Positions 17,120 to 25,071 of a stretch of DNA of 64,000 bases are shown here, in pieces (position 1 is the stretch's first letter; each line of letters begins with the position of its first letter). Below the pieces are notes generated by a model. It had not been told where the DNA came from, did not search any database, and saw nothing but the letters and a program-made list of their open reading frames with translations. Both the position numbers and the translations under genes were made by a program. Location of the stretch: contig CAXXLS010000017.1 in assembly GCA_963677135.2 (NCBI GenBank), positions 248,001 through 312,000 of the forward strand, read 5' to 3'. The stretch comes from Seleniibacterium sp963677135. GTDB taxonomy: Bacteria; Desulfobacterota; Desulfuromonadia; Desulfuromonadales; Geopsychrobacteraceae.

Positions 17120-17548
17120 ATGCTTAATTCTTGTGGCAGGCCAAAAAAAGAGCTTGTCCTGTTCTTTTTCGTGCTTTTTCTGACTCTATCAGCAGTTCCC
17201 GCGCCTGCCGATGACCTGCAGCTTGATCCGTCTTTCCATCAGAATTCCGTTCAATATTCCAGGGCCAACGTCATCCTGGTAAAACGGTCCGAAAACCTGC
17301 TCTTTTCTCAAGAGGACAGCTACGTTGTCACCGCCACAACCAAATTCAAGTCACAGCACCCCGACAGTTCCGTGCAGAGTCTTTCCGAGCTGACTTTTCC
17401 CTGCCGGGTCTCTCTGCGATACCGACGCTACGCTGAAAAGACTGAATCCGTGCCATATCCCCCAAAAACAAAAATTCTTGAGCAGATCACATTGGTCGGT
17501 TCCGTCAGGGCCGGACAGTCTGATAAGCGTACCAGGGAGCAGGAATAA
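17120..17548 (+). CDS. Secreted protein of unknown function between pilX and pilY1
   Basis: I do not recognise the family. The 142-residue product has a signal peptide: basic N-region (GRPKKE), hydrophobic core LVLFFFVLFLTLSAV, cleavage near APADD. The mature part has no pilin motif; it is polar, with a single Cys (FPCRVSL) and a basic C-terminus. The start ATG at 17120 has GAGGGGG just upstream and ends 2 bases before pilY1, so it is coupled to that gene. Context suggests a periplasmic helper or partner of PilY1 or a tip subunit, but this is inference. Confidence 0.7.
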   Translation: MLNSCGRPKKELVLFFFVLFLTLSAVPAPADDLQLDPSFHQNSVQYSRANVILVKRSENLLFSQEDSYVVTATTKFKSQHPDSSVQSLSELTFPCRVSLRYRRYAEKTESVPYPPKTKILEQITLVGSVRAGQSDKRTREQE

Positions 17549-17550
17549 CG

Positions 17551-20500
17551 ATGGAGAAAAGAATGTCACAATTCTTGGGTTGGATGATTCGTGCGGCCGT
17601 CATGTCCGCGCTTTTCCTTACGCCTCTTTCTTCCGCCTTTTCGGCAAGCTGTCCAGCGCAAATGGCGGATTACGTTGCCTACCCTCCATTTCTGACCAGC
17701 AAGGTGGCCCCCAACGTTTTATTGGTGATGGACAATTCGGGGAGCATGAACGAGTTTGCCTACCATGAAACACAAGGCCAACGTTGTGGCTCAGATACCG
17801 CCTGGACGGGCTACGAGCCCGGGAAAGAATATTACGGCCTGTTCAATTCCAATAAGCTGTACAGCTATGACAACACCAATCACTACTTTTATGAGGACGG
17901 CGATACGGTGGACGACCCCACCACACCGACAATTTACGAGCGGTCGACCGGCAGCGATCCAAATGTCAGAAAATTTTCCGGGAATTGGCTCAACTGGTGG
18001 ACCATGCGGCGGATCGATGTTGCCAAAAAGGTGCTGACCGGAGGACGGGTCGCTCCTGATCAGAATGATGTCGTTCTTGAAGGGACGGTCATCGACCGGG
18101 ACTATCGGCGCATATTCAACGATCACACGACCTTGACTGCTCCCGGTGTGCTGACCGGCGTGCATGAGAAAAACGTGTACTATACCCCGTTTCATCAGGG
18201 TATTTATTCCTATTTCTTTAACGTCGACAGATCGGCGCACCTGGGTGGCAGCGCGGGGGAGTCTGCCGTGATGTTCAACGTCGTGGATGCGACTTTTGAC
18301 GCCACCACGGATCTGACCGGGACATCCTGTGTGAATACCCCCTATAACGACCTCACCATCCCCGCCAATCCGGCCGATAACGGCTATAATACCGGTGAGT
18401 CCGGCTATTCGTACAATGGCTACGTTGTCGCCGTGAAGGTCGAGACCGGGGATCTCCCCGTTCAGGGCATCGTTCAGAAAATGGCAGGTCGGGTCCGCTT
18501 CGGCTATATGCATTTCAACAATAATCAGGGGGGTAAAGTCAGCAACTACGTCGGCGATAACAGTACGGCCATCAACCCCCATGGTGATACCGTTTCTGCC
18601 ATCGTCAACAACATCAACAGTCAGCGGGGTGAAACCTGGACTCCTCTGACCGAGGTTCTGTGGGAGGCGTCACGCTATTTCCGGCAGGTCCCCCCTGCTT
18701 ATTTTTCCTCAGATTTTTCGGTCAGCAATGTCTGGGATCCTTACTATTTCAATGACCTCGGCATATTCGTGCCGTGCGCCAAGTCTTATATTATTTTCCT
18801 GTCTGACGGAGAGGCTACCCAGGATACTCCTCCGACAGCAGCCTGGCCCAACGGGACGGATACCACGGGTCTGACGGGAGACGGCGCCAATTACCTTGAT
18901 GATCTGGCCTTCAATATCCATACCCAGGACCTCAGGGATGATACGGCGATGGGGGAAGCGACCGACCTGATCGACCAGACCATCACCCTGTACCCGGTTT
19001 ACTGTTTTGATGATTCCAACACGGCCAGGGTCGAAATGATGAAGGCGGCGCGAGCCGGAGGGTTCAATGATCTAAATGGCGATGGGGATACCGGCGGCAG
19101 TATCAGTGATTCGGATCCTGCGGCCTTTGTCGGGGATCCGGAATGGGATGCCGACGGAGACAATATTCCAGATACCTATTTTGAGGCCCAGGATGGAGCG
19201 CAGATGGAGAATCAACTGATGCAGGCCATTGCGGATATTCTCAGCCGGACCGCATCGGGAACTGCCGCTTCCGTTATTTCCAACTCTCAGAGCGGGGAGG
19301 GAGCTGTTTATCAGGCGGTCTTTTTCTCAGAGTCGGAAGCCGAGCCTCTGACGGCTGACACGGTCAAGTGGTACGGGAATGTGCAGGCCCTCATGGTTGA
19401 TTCCAGCGGCTATATGAGAGAGGACACCAACAACAATCAGACGCTGGATACCGCCTCGGACCGAATCGTTGTTTTCGATTCAGAGACAGGCAGGGCGTCC
19501 CTGTTTGATCCCCCCTATGATCCAACCACCTCAGTCGCCGTGGCGGCGAGTCTTGAGATCGATGATATCAATTTTCTCTGGGATGCCCATACCAGGCTTC
19601 TTGATCCGGGACTCAATACAACGACACAGCGGTCCTATGCCAGTAACCCGGCCCCATTTCAGCGGTATATTTTTACCGACAGCATAGACACCACCAAACC
19701 GGTTTCCCTGGGCAATGTTGACAGTTCTGCAAAAATGGATTTTCTTCCTTCCTTTGTCAATGACGCGGCCAATGATAACTATTATTTTCTGAATCCCGGG
19801 GAAACCGGATTCAGCGAAACGGACATGATCGCCGAAGCCCAGAACATCATCAGGTTCGTCCGCGGTGAGGAGGGCCTGAGTCAACCTGTCACCGGTGCGG
19901 CCTATCGTGACAGGACTCTCGATACGGATGGCGACGGTACGGACGATACGGTCTACCGATTGGGGGATATCGTCAACTCTACTCCTACCGTCGTTTCCTC
20001 CCCCAGTGAGAACTACGATCTCCTCTATGGGGACAGCTCCTACCGGGTTTTCCGGAAACGTTACGGACAAAGACGGACCGTTGTCTATGCCGGAGCGAAC
20101 GATGGCATGCTGCACGCCTTCAACGGCGGTTTCTATGACCGGCTCAGAAAGAAGACCCTCACTCGTCCTGAAGTGTGGGACGCCGCAGCAAACGCCGGGG
20201 CCGGAGGCTATGTTGCTGATTCCAGTGCGACGGTGACAGATTTTGACCTGGGGGCCGAGCTCTGGGCGTATGTTCCCAATGCCGTTCTTCCTCATCTGAA
20301 ATGGTTGAAAGAGGGATTGAATGAACAGCGCCACGTGTACCAGGTAGACCTTAAACCGCGCATTTTCGACGCCCGCATCTTTTCGGAGGAAGGCGCCTGT
20401 GCCACGGACCGTTTGGACGATGCCTGCACCCATCCCTACGGGTGGGGAACTGTTCTGGTCGGCGGTTTGCGTCTGGGAGGCGGGGACATCGGGGTTGATA

Positions 20501-21750
20501 CGGATAATGACGGGGTGTGCGACCTGAACTTCGGGTCGACCTATTTTGCCATCGATATTACGGATCCGGAAAAAGAGCCCGAACTGCTCTGGAGCTTTTC
20601 CGACAGCGGTCTCGGTTTCAGTACCAGTTATCCGACGGCCATTCGCGTGGGACAGAAATGGTTTGTCGTGTTCGGATCAGGTCCGCAGAATTACGATGCG
20701 GTCCGCCAGCTTGTTCCCAGCGTTCTTTATGGCGGCAGTCAGCAGACGTCCCGTCTTTATGTCGTCAATGCGGCCGACGGCACCCTGGAACATACTTTTA
20801 CTCTCGATACCCATTCATTTGCAGCGGATCCGATTGCTGTCGATTTTGACCTGGCTACGACGGGCGGGCCCTATGCGCGGGAATGGTCAGGTGAGGCCCT
20901 TTATGTTGCGACCGATGGGAATGACAGTGGTTTGCAGGGCCAGGTCTATCGTTTCAAAACAACCAAGGCCGATGGCAGCCCGGAAGAGAATCCGGCGAAC
21001 TGGACGCAGGGGCTGTTTTTTGACCCGAATACCGGCAGTGGGGATAACCAGCACATCAATACGGCCCTGTCCGTGGCCCGTGATGATGACGGCCGGGTCT
21101 GGGTGTATTTCGGAACCGGGCGCTTCTGGAGTGTTCTCGACAGGCAATCTCCCTACTTTTCATATCAGAATGCCTTTTATGGCATCAAGGAACCCGTTGA
21201 TTCTTCCGGAAACCTGACTTACGGGACGGTAGCCGCCAAGCAAGCAAGTCTGCTGAACGTCAGCGGTATGGATATAACGTACCAGGATTCAGCAACCTTC
21301 TACAGCGTGATGGCCGATATCGAAGCGAATTACGATGGCTGGTACCTCAATTTCACCACCCCGGGAGAGCGCAACCTTGGGCAGGCGGCGGTTTTGGGAG
21401 ATATCGTGACCTTCTCCACCTATGTTCCCGATAACAATTTATGTGCTTCCGAAGGGGAGAGTTATCTTTACGCCCTGCATTACAAAACCGGTACGGCCTA
21501 TTATGAAGGAGTGCTGGCCATTGCCGGTGACGACGATACGGACGCAGACGGGGTTGACGATTCAACCAGCAAGGTGATTGCCAAAATCAATATCGGCAAG
21601 GGCTATTCGACGACTCCCAACCTGCATACCGGGGAACAGGATGGCTCAAAGGTGTTTCTGCAGACCAGTACCGGTTCTATCCTTTCCCTTGAACAGAAGA
21701 ATCCCGGCTTGACGAAAAGTGGCAAAGTCTCCTGGCGGGACGAGGATTGA
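17551..21750 (+). CDS. pilY1: PilY1-type pilus tip adhesin with VWA domain (set 1)
   Basis: Large secreted tip protein (1399 residues) that is needed for pilus assembly and acts in adhesion. It has a signal peptide (residues about 1-32). A von Willebrand A domain follows, with MIDAS D61-x-S63-x-S65 in LLVMDNSGSMNE and the later FLSDGEAT near residue 410. The C-terminal PilY1 beta-propeller is marked by VVYAGANDGMLHAFNGG (about 845). Calcium-type loops are seen: DTDGDGTDD near 789 and DTDNDGVCD near 980. The start ATG at 17551 is 2 bases after the preceding gene. It is the last gene of the operon and is followed by a terminator. Confidence 0.92.
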   Translation: MEKRMSQFLGWMIRAAVMSALFLTPLSSAFSASCPAQMADYVAYPPFLTSKVAPNVLLVMDNSGSMNEFAYHETQGQRCGSDTAWTGYEPGKEYYGLFNSNKLYSYDNTNHYFYEDGDTVDDPTTPTIYERSTGSDPNVRKFSGNWLNWWTMRRIDVAKKVLTGGRVAPDQNDVVLEGTVIDRDYRRIFNDHTTLTAPGVLTGVHEKNVYYTPFHQGIYSYFFNVDRSAHLGGSAGESAVMFNVVDATFDATTDLTGTSCVNTPYNDLTIPANPADNGYNTGESGYSYNGYVVAVKVETGDLPVQGIVQKMAGRVRFGYMHFNNNQGGKVSNYVGDNSTAINPHGDTVSAIVNNINSQRGETWTPLTEVLWEASRYFRQVPPAYFSSDFSVSNVWDPYYFNDLGIFVPCAKSYIIFLSDGEATQDTPPTAAWPNGTDTTGLTGDGANYLDDLAFNIHTQDLRDDTAMGEATDLIDQTITLYPVYCFDDSNTARVEMMKAARAGGFNDLNGDGDTGGSISDSDPAAFVGDPEWDADGDNIPDTYFEAQDGAQMENQLMQAIADILSRTASGTAASVISNSQSGEGAVYQAVFFSESEAEPLTADTVKWYGNVQALMVDSSGYMREDTNNNQTLDTASDRIVVFDSETGRASLFDPPYDPTTSVAVAASLEIDDINFLWDAHTRLLDPGLNTTTQRSYASNPAPFQRYIFTDSIDTTKPVSLGNVDSSAKMDFLPSFVNDAANDNYYFLNPGETGFSETDMIAEAQNIIRFVRGEEGLSQPVTGAAYRDRTLDTDGDGTDDTVYRLGDIVNSTPTVVSSPSENYDLLYGDSSYRVFRKRYGQRRTVVYAGANDGMLHAFNGGFYDRLRKKTLTRPEVWDAAANAGAGGYVADSSATVTDFDLGAELWAYVPNAVLPHLKWLKEGLNEQRHVYQVDLKPRIFDARIFSEEGACATDRLDDACTHPYGWGTVLVGGLRLGGGDIGVDTDNDGVCDLNFGSTYFAIDITDPEKEPELLWSFSDSGLGFSTSYPTAIRVGQKWFVVFGSGPQNYDAVRQLVPSVLYGGSQQTSRLYVVNAADGTLEHTFTLDTHSFAADPIAVDFDLATTGGPYAREWSGEALYVATDGNDSGLQGQVYRFKTTKADGSPEENPANWTQGLFFDPNTGSGDNQHINTALSVARDDDGRVWVYFGTGRFWSVLDRQSPYFSYQNAFYGIKEPVDSSGNLTYGTVAAKQASLLNVSGMDITYQDSATFYSVMADIEANYDGWYLNFTTPGERNLGQAAVLGDIVTFSTYVPDNNLCASEGESYLYALHYKTGTAYYEGVLAIAGDDDTDADGVDDSTSKVIAKINIGKGYSTTPNLHTGEQDGSKVFLQTSTGSILSLEQKNPGLTKSGKVSWRDED

Positions 21751-21810
21751 TACACCTCCGTCGGCATGTTGCTGAGGCAGATTTTGCCGTTTCGATCTTT
21801 TCGATCACCG

Positions 21811-21860
21811 AGGCGTTCCCTTTCCTGTTGTTTGTCAAATAGAAGGGAACGCCTTTTTTT
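21811..21860 (+). terminator. Rho-independent terminator after pilY1 (set 1)
   Basis: A 12-bp stem AGGCGTTCCCTT (21811-21822) / AAGGGAACGCCT (21843-21854) with a 20-base loop, followed by seven T. The stretch 21861-22226 that follows has no gene. It contains TTTCCAGG (22116-22123) and CCTGGAAA (22154-22161) as a loose inverted pair around A+T-rich DNA. Confidence 0.85.
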
Positions 21861-22226
21861 AAATGTGCTGTCGGGCGTTGTTCCTGCTTCCCCCGCCGAT
21901 GAGCCTGACCTTTGAATCGCCACAATTTTTCACTGTTTTCATTTTGTCCTTTCAACAGCTATCGACAAGCATCGTTCCTCAGAATCGTTCTCAAGGACGG
22001 GACCAGTCCGGGTCATGGCTCCTCTATTTTATCTGAACACGGTTCATGCTGTCCCCCTTCTTGTTTTTTGGGATAGTCCTCTTGATGTCTCTTTTCAGGC
22101 CATGCATTAATTGCATTTCCAGGTGTGCAAAATATGCAATATTGGTGCAGGCTCCTGGAAAAATATTTTAATGCACCCTCCTTTAAGTACATAAACTTTA
22201 TATAAAAATAGTGTTTATCTGTCAGA

Positions 22227-22242
22227 TGGCTGTTTATTTGCT
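22227..22242 (+). promoter_or_regulatory. Sigma-54 promoter of minor-pilin operon 2
   Basis: TGGC at 22227-22230 and TTGCT at 22238-22242 place GG and GC exactly 12 bases apart, matching TGGCAC-N5-TTGCW. The heptamer CTGTCAG (22219-22225) lies immediately upstream. The likely start of transcription is near 22254, giving a leader of about 40 bases before the ATG at 22295. With PilSR encoded in the window and the same promoter type at pilA, PilR is the likely activator. Confidence 0.75.
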
Positions 22243-22294
22243 TTGATTAAGGTTTAGTTATGAAATCCCGAGTCTGACGCCAGGGGAGGTGTTG

Positions 22295-22900
22295 ATGAAT
22301 AAGCAGCCTGCTTTTTTGATGAAAGGCAGCAGAAATAAGGGGTTCACCCTTGTCGAATTGATTGTCGTTATCGTTTTTATGGGGATTGTTGCGGCAATCG
22401 CAGGTCCTTCTTTGAATACGATTATAAAAAACAGTCAACTGACAACCCAGGCGAACGATTTTGTGGCTTCTCTGAATTTTGCCAGGGCTGAAGCGGTGTC
22501 AAGGGGTGCCTGGGTGACCATGTGCCGCAGTATCAACGGTTCCGATTGCAATACCGGTACCGGGGATTGGGAAGAGGGGTGGATTGTCTGCCACGATGAA
22601 ACGCCTTTTGGTGATTGCGATGGAGCAGGTGACCAGCTTCTGAGAGTTTATGATGGTCTCGATCCCGGAATCACCCTGAGGAATACAACGGAGGACAGCG
22701 GCGGGAATACCTATGTGACAATGGACGACTTTGTCCGTTTCGGGCCCCTGGGACAGGCTGTCGGCAGTACCAATGAAACACTGGACTCCAACACCGGGTT
22801 CAACCTGTGCGATTCCCGGGACGCAAGTTTCGGATATAAAGTTTCAATTATTGCAACTGGGCGGGTGACGACCAGCAAACCTGCCGATGTCTGTCCCTGA
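22295..22900 (+). CDS. Minor pilin, GspH/FimT type (set 2)
   Basis: 201-residue prepilin. Leader MNKQPAFLMKGSRNKG, then FTLVELIVVIVFMGIVAAIA. Next comes the FimT/FimU signature ASLNFARAEAVSRGAWVTMC, and a beta-rich C-terminal domain with several Cys (TMCRS, SDCNT, IVCHD, GDCDG, NLCDS, DVCP). The Cys could form disulfides on the outside of the cell. The ATG at 22295 has GGGGAGG 5 bases upstream. First gene of operon 2, served by the sigma-54 promoter. Confidence 0.9.
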   Translation: MNKQPAFLMKGSRNKGFTLVELIVVIVFMGIVAAIAGPSLNTIIKNSQLTTQANDFVASLNFARAEAVSRGAWVTMCRSINGSDCNTGTGDWEEGWIVCHDETPFGDCDGAGDQLLRVYDGLDPGITLRNTTEDSGGNTYVTMDDFVRFGPLGQAVGSTNETLDSNTGFNLCDSRDASFGYKVSIIATGRVTTSKPADVCP

Positions 22901-22911
22901 GGGAGAGCGGT

Positions 22912-23355
22912 ATGACAGCAATGAAAACATTCAGAGGTCAGAGAGGGTTCACCCTGGTCGAGGTCCTTGTCGCCCTGGTTGTTCTGTCCATCGGCCTGTT
23001 GGGGCTGGCAGGGCTGCAGTCCCAGGGATTGGCGGGAAATTCAGATGCGTTAATGCGTTCTCAGGCAACCCTCTATGTTTATGACATGATTGAGAGGATG
23101 CGGGTCAACCGGGACGAGGCGATGCTTTCAGTGGATAATCCGTATGAAATTTCTTTTGGTGGCAGTCTTCCGAGTCCTCCGCTGTCTTTGGCCGATAATG
23201 ATGTGATCAGTTGGCTGGAGACGGTGGCGACGCTGCCTGGCGGTGATGGCGAGATTGTGATCAACGATACCAGCGCGGGAACGGAGGCTACCGTCAGGGT
23301 CAGATACCGGGACCGGGGAGGGTTCATTACTGTGTCAGTGGATACGGCCTTATGA
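22912..23355 (+). CDS. pilV: Minor pilin PilV-like (set 2)
   Basis: 147 residues. Leader ending QRG, then FTLVEVLVALVVLSIGLLGL, then LQSQGLAGNSDALMRSQAT and YDMIERMRVNRDEA, the PilV pattern. It is more standard than the set 1 PilV and lacks the Asp-rich insert. The stop overlaps the start of pilW by four bases (ATGA), so the two are translationally coupled. Confidence 0.9.
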   Translation: MTAMKTFRGQRGFTLVEVLVALVVLSIGLLGLAGLQSQGLAGNSDALMRSQATLYVYDMIERMRVNRDEAMLSVDNPYEISFGGSLPSPPLSLADNDVISWLETVATLPGGDGEIVINDTSAGTEATVRVRYRDRGGFITVSVDTAL

Positions 23356-24461
23356 TGAGACGATATTTTTATAAAAAACATGGCCGGGAATGCGGTTACA
23401 CGCTCGTTGAACTCCTGGTTGCTGTCGCGGTCGGTCTGGTGTTACTCGGCGGCATTTATCAGGTTTTTCAGAGCAGCGACACCGGTTACCGCTATAATCA
23501 GGAGCTGTCCAGGCTGCAGGAAAACGGCCGTTTTCTCCTTGAATATATGACAAGAGAAGTCAGGATGGCGGCCTATCGAGGCTGCCTTGGCAGGAATGCC
23601 AGTGTCGAGAATTGGCTGAACGATCAGACCTACGCGTACAATTTTGATGTGTCCATTGAAGGGTTTGACTATGACGCCGTCACCAGCAACTGGTCGCCAG
23701 CCCTGCCCGATCCGGCAACCGAAACCGGCTCAGTGGCAAGCAGCAATCCACTCGCCGGAAGCGATATCCTGGCCCTCCGTTCCATGATGGGAGGGGATAT
23801 TGCGCTCACCACGACGATGCCTCCCACTTCCAGTACCTTCTTTATTCCCTCAGGGACAGATGCCTTCGAAAAATGCGATATTCTGATGGTTGCCGATTGC
23901 AGTAACCAGACGGCGGCGGTGTTTCTGGTTACCGGTTACAATGAAACGGCAGCAGGGAACGTTATTCACAATACCGGCGGCAACCCGCAGTGCACCCAGT
24001 ATGCAGCAGGGTTCGGGAACCTTGCCCATTCTTTCGACTATGGCGAGGGTGCGGAACTGTTTAAGGTCAAGGCTGTTTCCTATTTTGTTCGTAACGTGGA
24101 TGCCAGTGGCAATGCCATCGAGCCGACCCTCTACCGCCAGATCGGCGCTGCAGTCCCGGAGCCTCTTGTCGAGGGGGTCGAAACCATGCAGATCACCTAT
24201 CTGGTTGATGGCGCGGCAAACTTTGTCACTGCAGATGCCATTGTGAACTGGAACAATGTCATCGCAGTTAGGCTTGGTTTCTTGTTACGCAGTCCGAATG
24301 AAATATCCAGAAAAGCATTTGACACCCAGGATTATTCCGTCAATGGCAGTGTCATTCCTCCAGTGGGGAGCGGCGTGACAGCCGTGCAATATCATGAGCG
24401 AGATCGTCGTCTGAGGCAGGTTTTCGTAACGACAGTTGGTATCAGGAATCGTTTGCCGTGA
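23352..24461 (+). CDS. pilW: Minor pilin PilW-like (set 2)
   Basis: 369-residue prepilin. A basic leader ending RECG precedes YTLVELLVAVAVGLVLLGGI; the first mature residue is Tyr rather than Phe. It continues with YRYNQELSRLQENGRFLLEY and MTREVRMAAYRGCLG, a strong PilW signature. The C-terminal domain is large and ends with QVFVTTVGIRNRLP, as PilW proteins do. It overlaps the pilV stop and is followed by pilX. Confidence 0.9.
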   Translation: MMRRYFYKKHGRECGYTLVELLVAVAVGLVLLGGIYQVFQSSDTGYRYNQELSRLQENGRFLLEYMTREVRMAAYRGCLGRNASVENWLNDQTYAYNFDVSIEGFDYDAVTSNWSPALPDPATETGSVASSNPLAGSDILALRSMMGGDIALTTTMPPTSSTFFIPSGTDAFEKCDILMVADCSNQTAAVFLVTGYNETAAGNVIHNTGGNPQCTQYAAGFGNLAHSFDYGEGAELFKVKAVSYFVRNVDASGNAIEPTLYRQIGAAVPEPLVEGVETMQITYLVDGAANFVTADAIVNWNNVIAVRLGFLLRSPNEISRKAFDTQDYSVNGSVIPPVGSGVTAVQYHERDRRLRQVFVTTVGIRNRLP

Positions 24462-24486
24462 TATTGATTATAGCGATGGGGAGTGT

Positions 24487-24996
24487 ATGAACGGTCTGAT
24501 CAATAATGAAAAAGGTGCTGTTTTAATTACCGGGTTGCTGATTTTGCTGGTTTTGACACTGATTGGAATTGCCGGCATGAACAACAGTACCCTGGAAGAG
24601 ATGATGAGTCGCAATTACAGCAGCCGTAACATTGCCTTTCAGGCTGCTGAGGCGGCCCTGCGCGAGGGGGAGGATTTTCTTACCTCGGCCACTTTGCCCC
24701 CCTTCCCGGGAACGAATGCGACTCATGACTCCAGCGGTCTGTACGGAGAAAGCGTCGATCTCTCTGGCCTGACCTGGGATGTTAATGACTCCGCGCAGTA
24801 CAGTGGCACCATTTCCGGGGTTGATGCGCCTCCACGCTTCATCATCGAAGAACTTGTTTTGATTGATGATGAAGGGAACGACAGCCTGGTTGAAGGGACT
24901 GAGGTTTCCGAACGACAGATGTACCGCGTTACGGCACGTGGTGTCGGCTCATTGCCGGGTACGGTTGTGATCCTCCAGACGACTTATTTGCGTTAG
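24487..24996 (+). CDS. pilX: Minor pilin PilX-like (set 2)
   Basis: 169 residues. INNEKG, then AVLITGLLILLVLTLIGIAG and NNSTLEEMMSRNYSSRNIAF with QAAEAALREGE: a clear PilX N-terminal domain, without Glu5. The ATG at 24487 is preferred over an in-frame start at 24436, since GGGGAG lies just upstream and the longer frame would overlap pilW. It lies before pilY1, as in set 1. Confidence 0.9.
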   Translation: MNGLINNEKGAVLITGLLILLVLTLIGIAGMNNSTLEEMMSRNYSSRNIAFQAAEAALREGEDFLTSATLPPFPGTNATHDSSGLYGESVDLSGLTWDVNDSAQYSGTISGVDAPPRFIIEELVLIDDEGNDSLVEGTEVSERQMYRVTARGVGSLPGTVVILQTTYLR

Positions 24997-25071
24997 TTTT
25001 TTTTACTTTTCCCTAAGGGGCTCTGGATCTGCCAGGCGTATCGAGCCTGGGGGCCAGGGAAGGGTGTTCTT

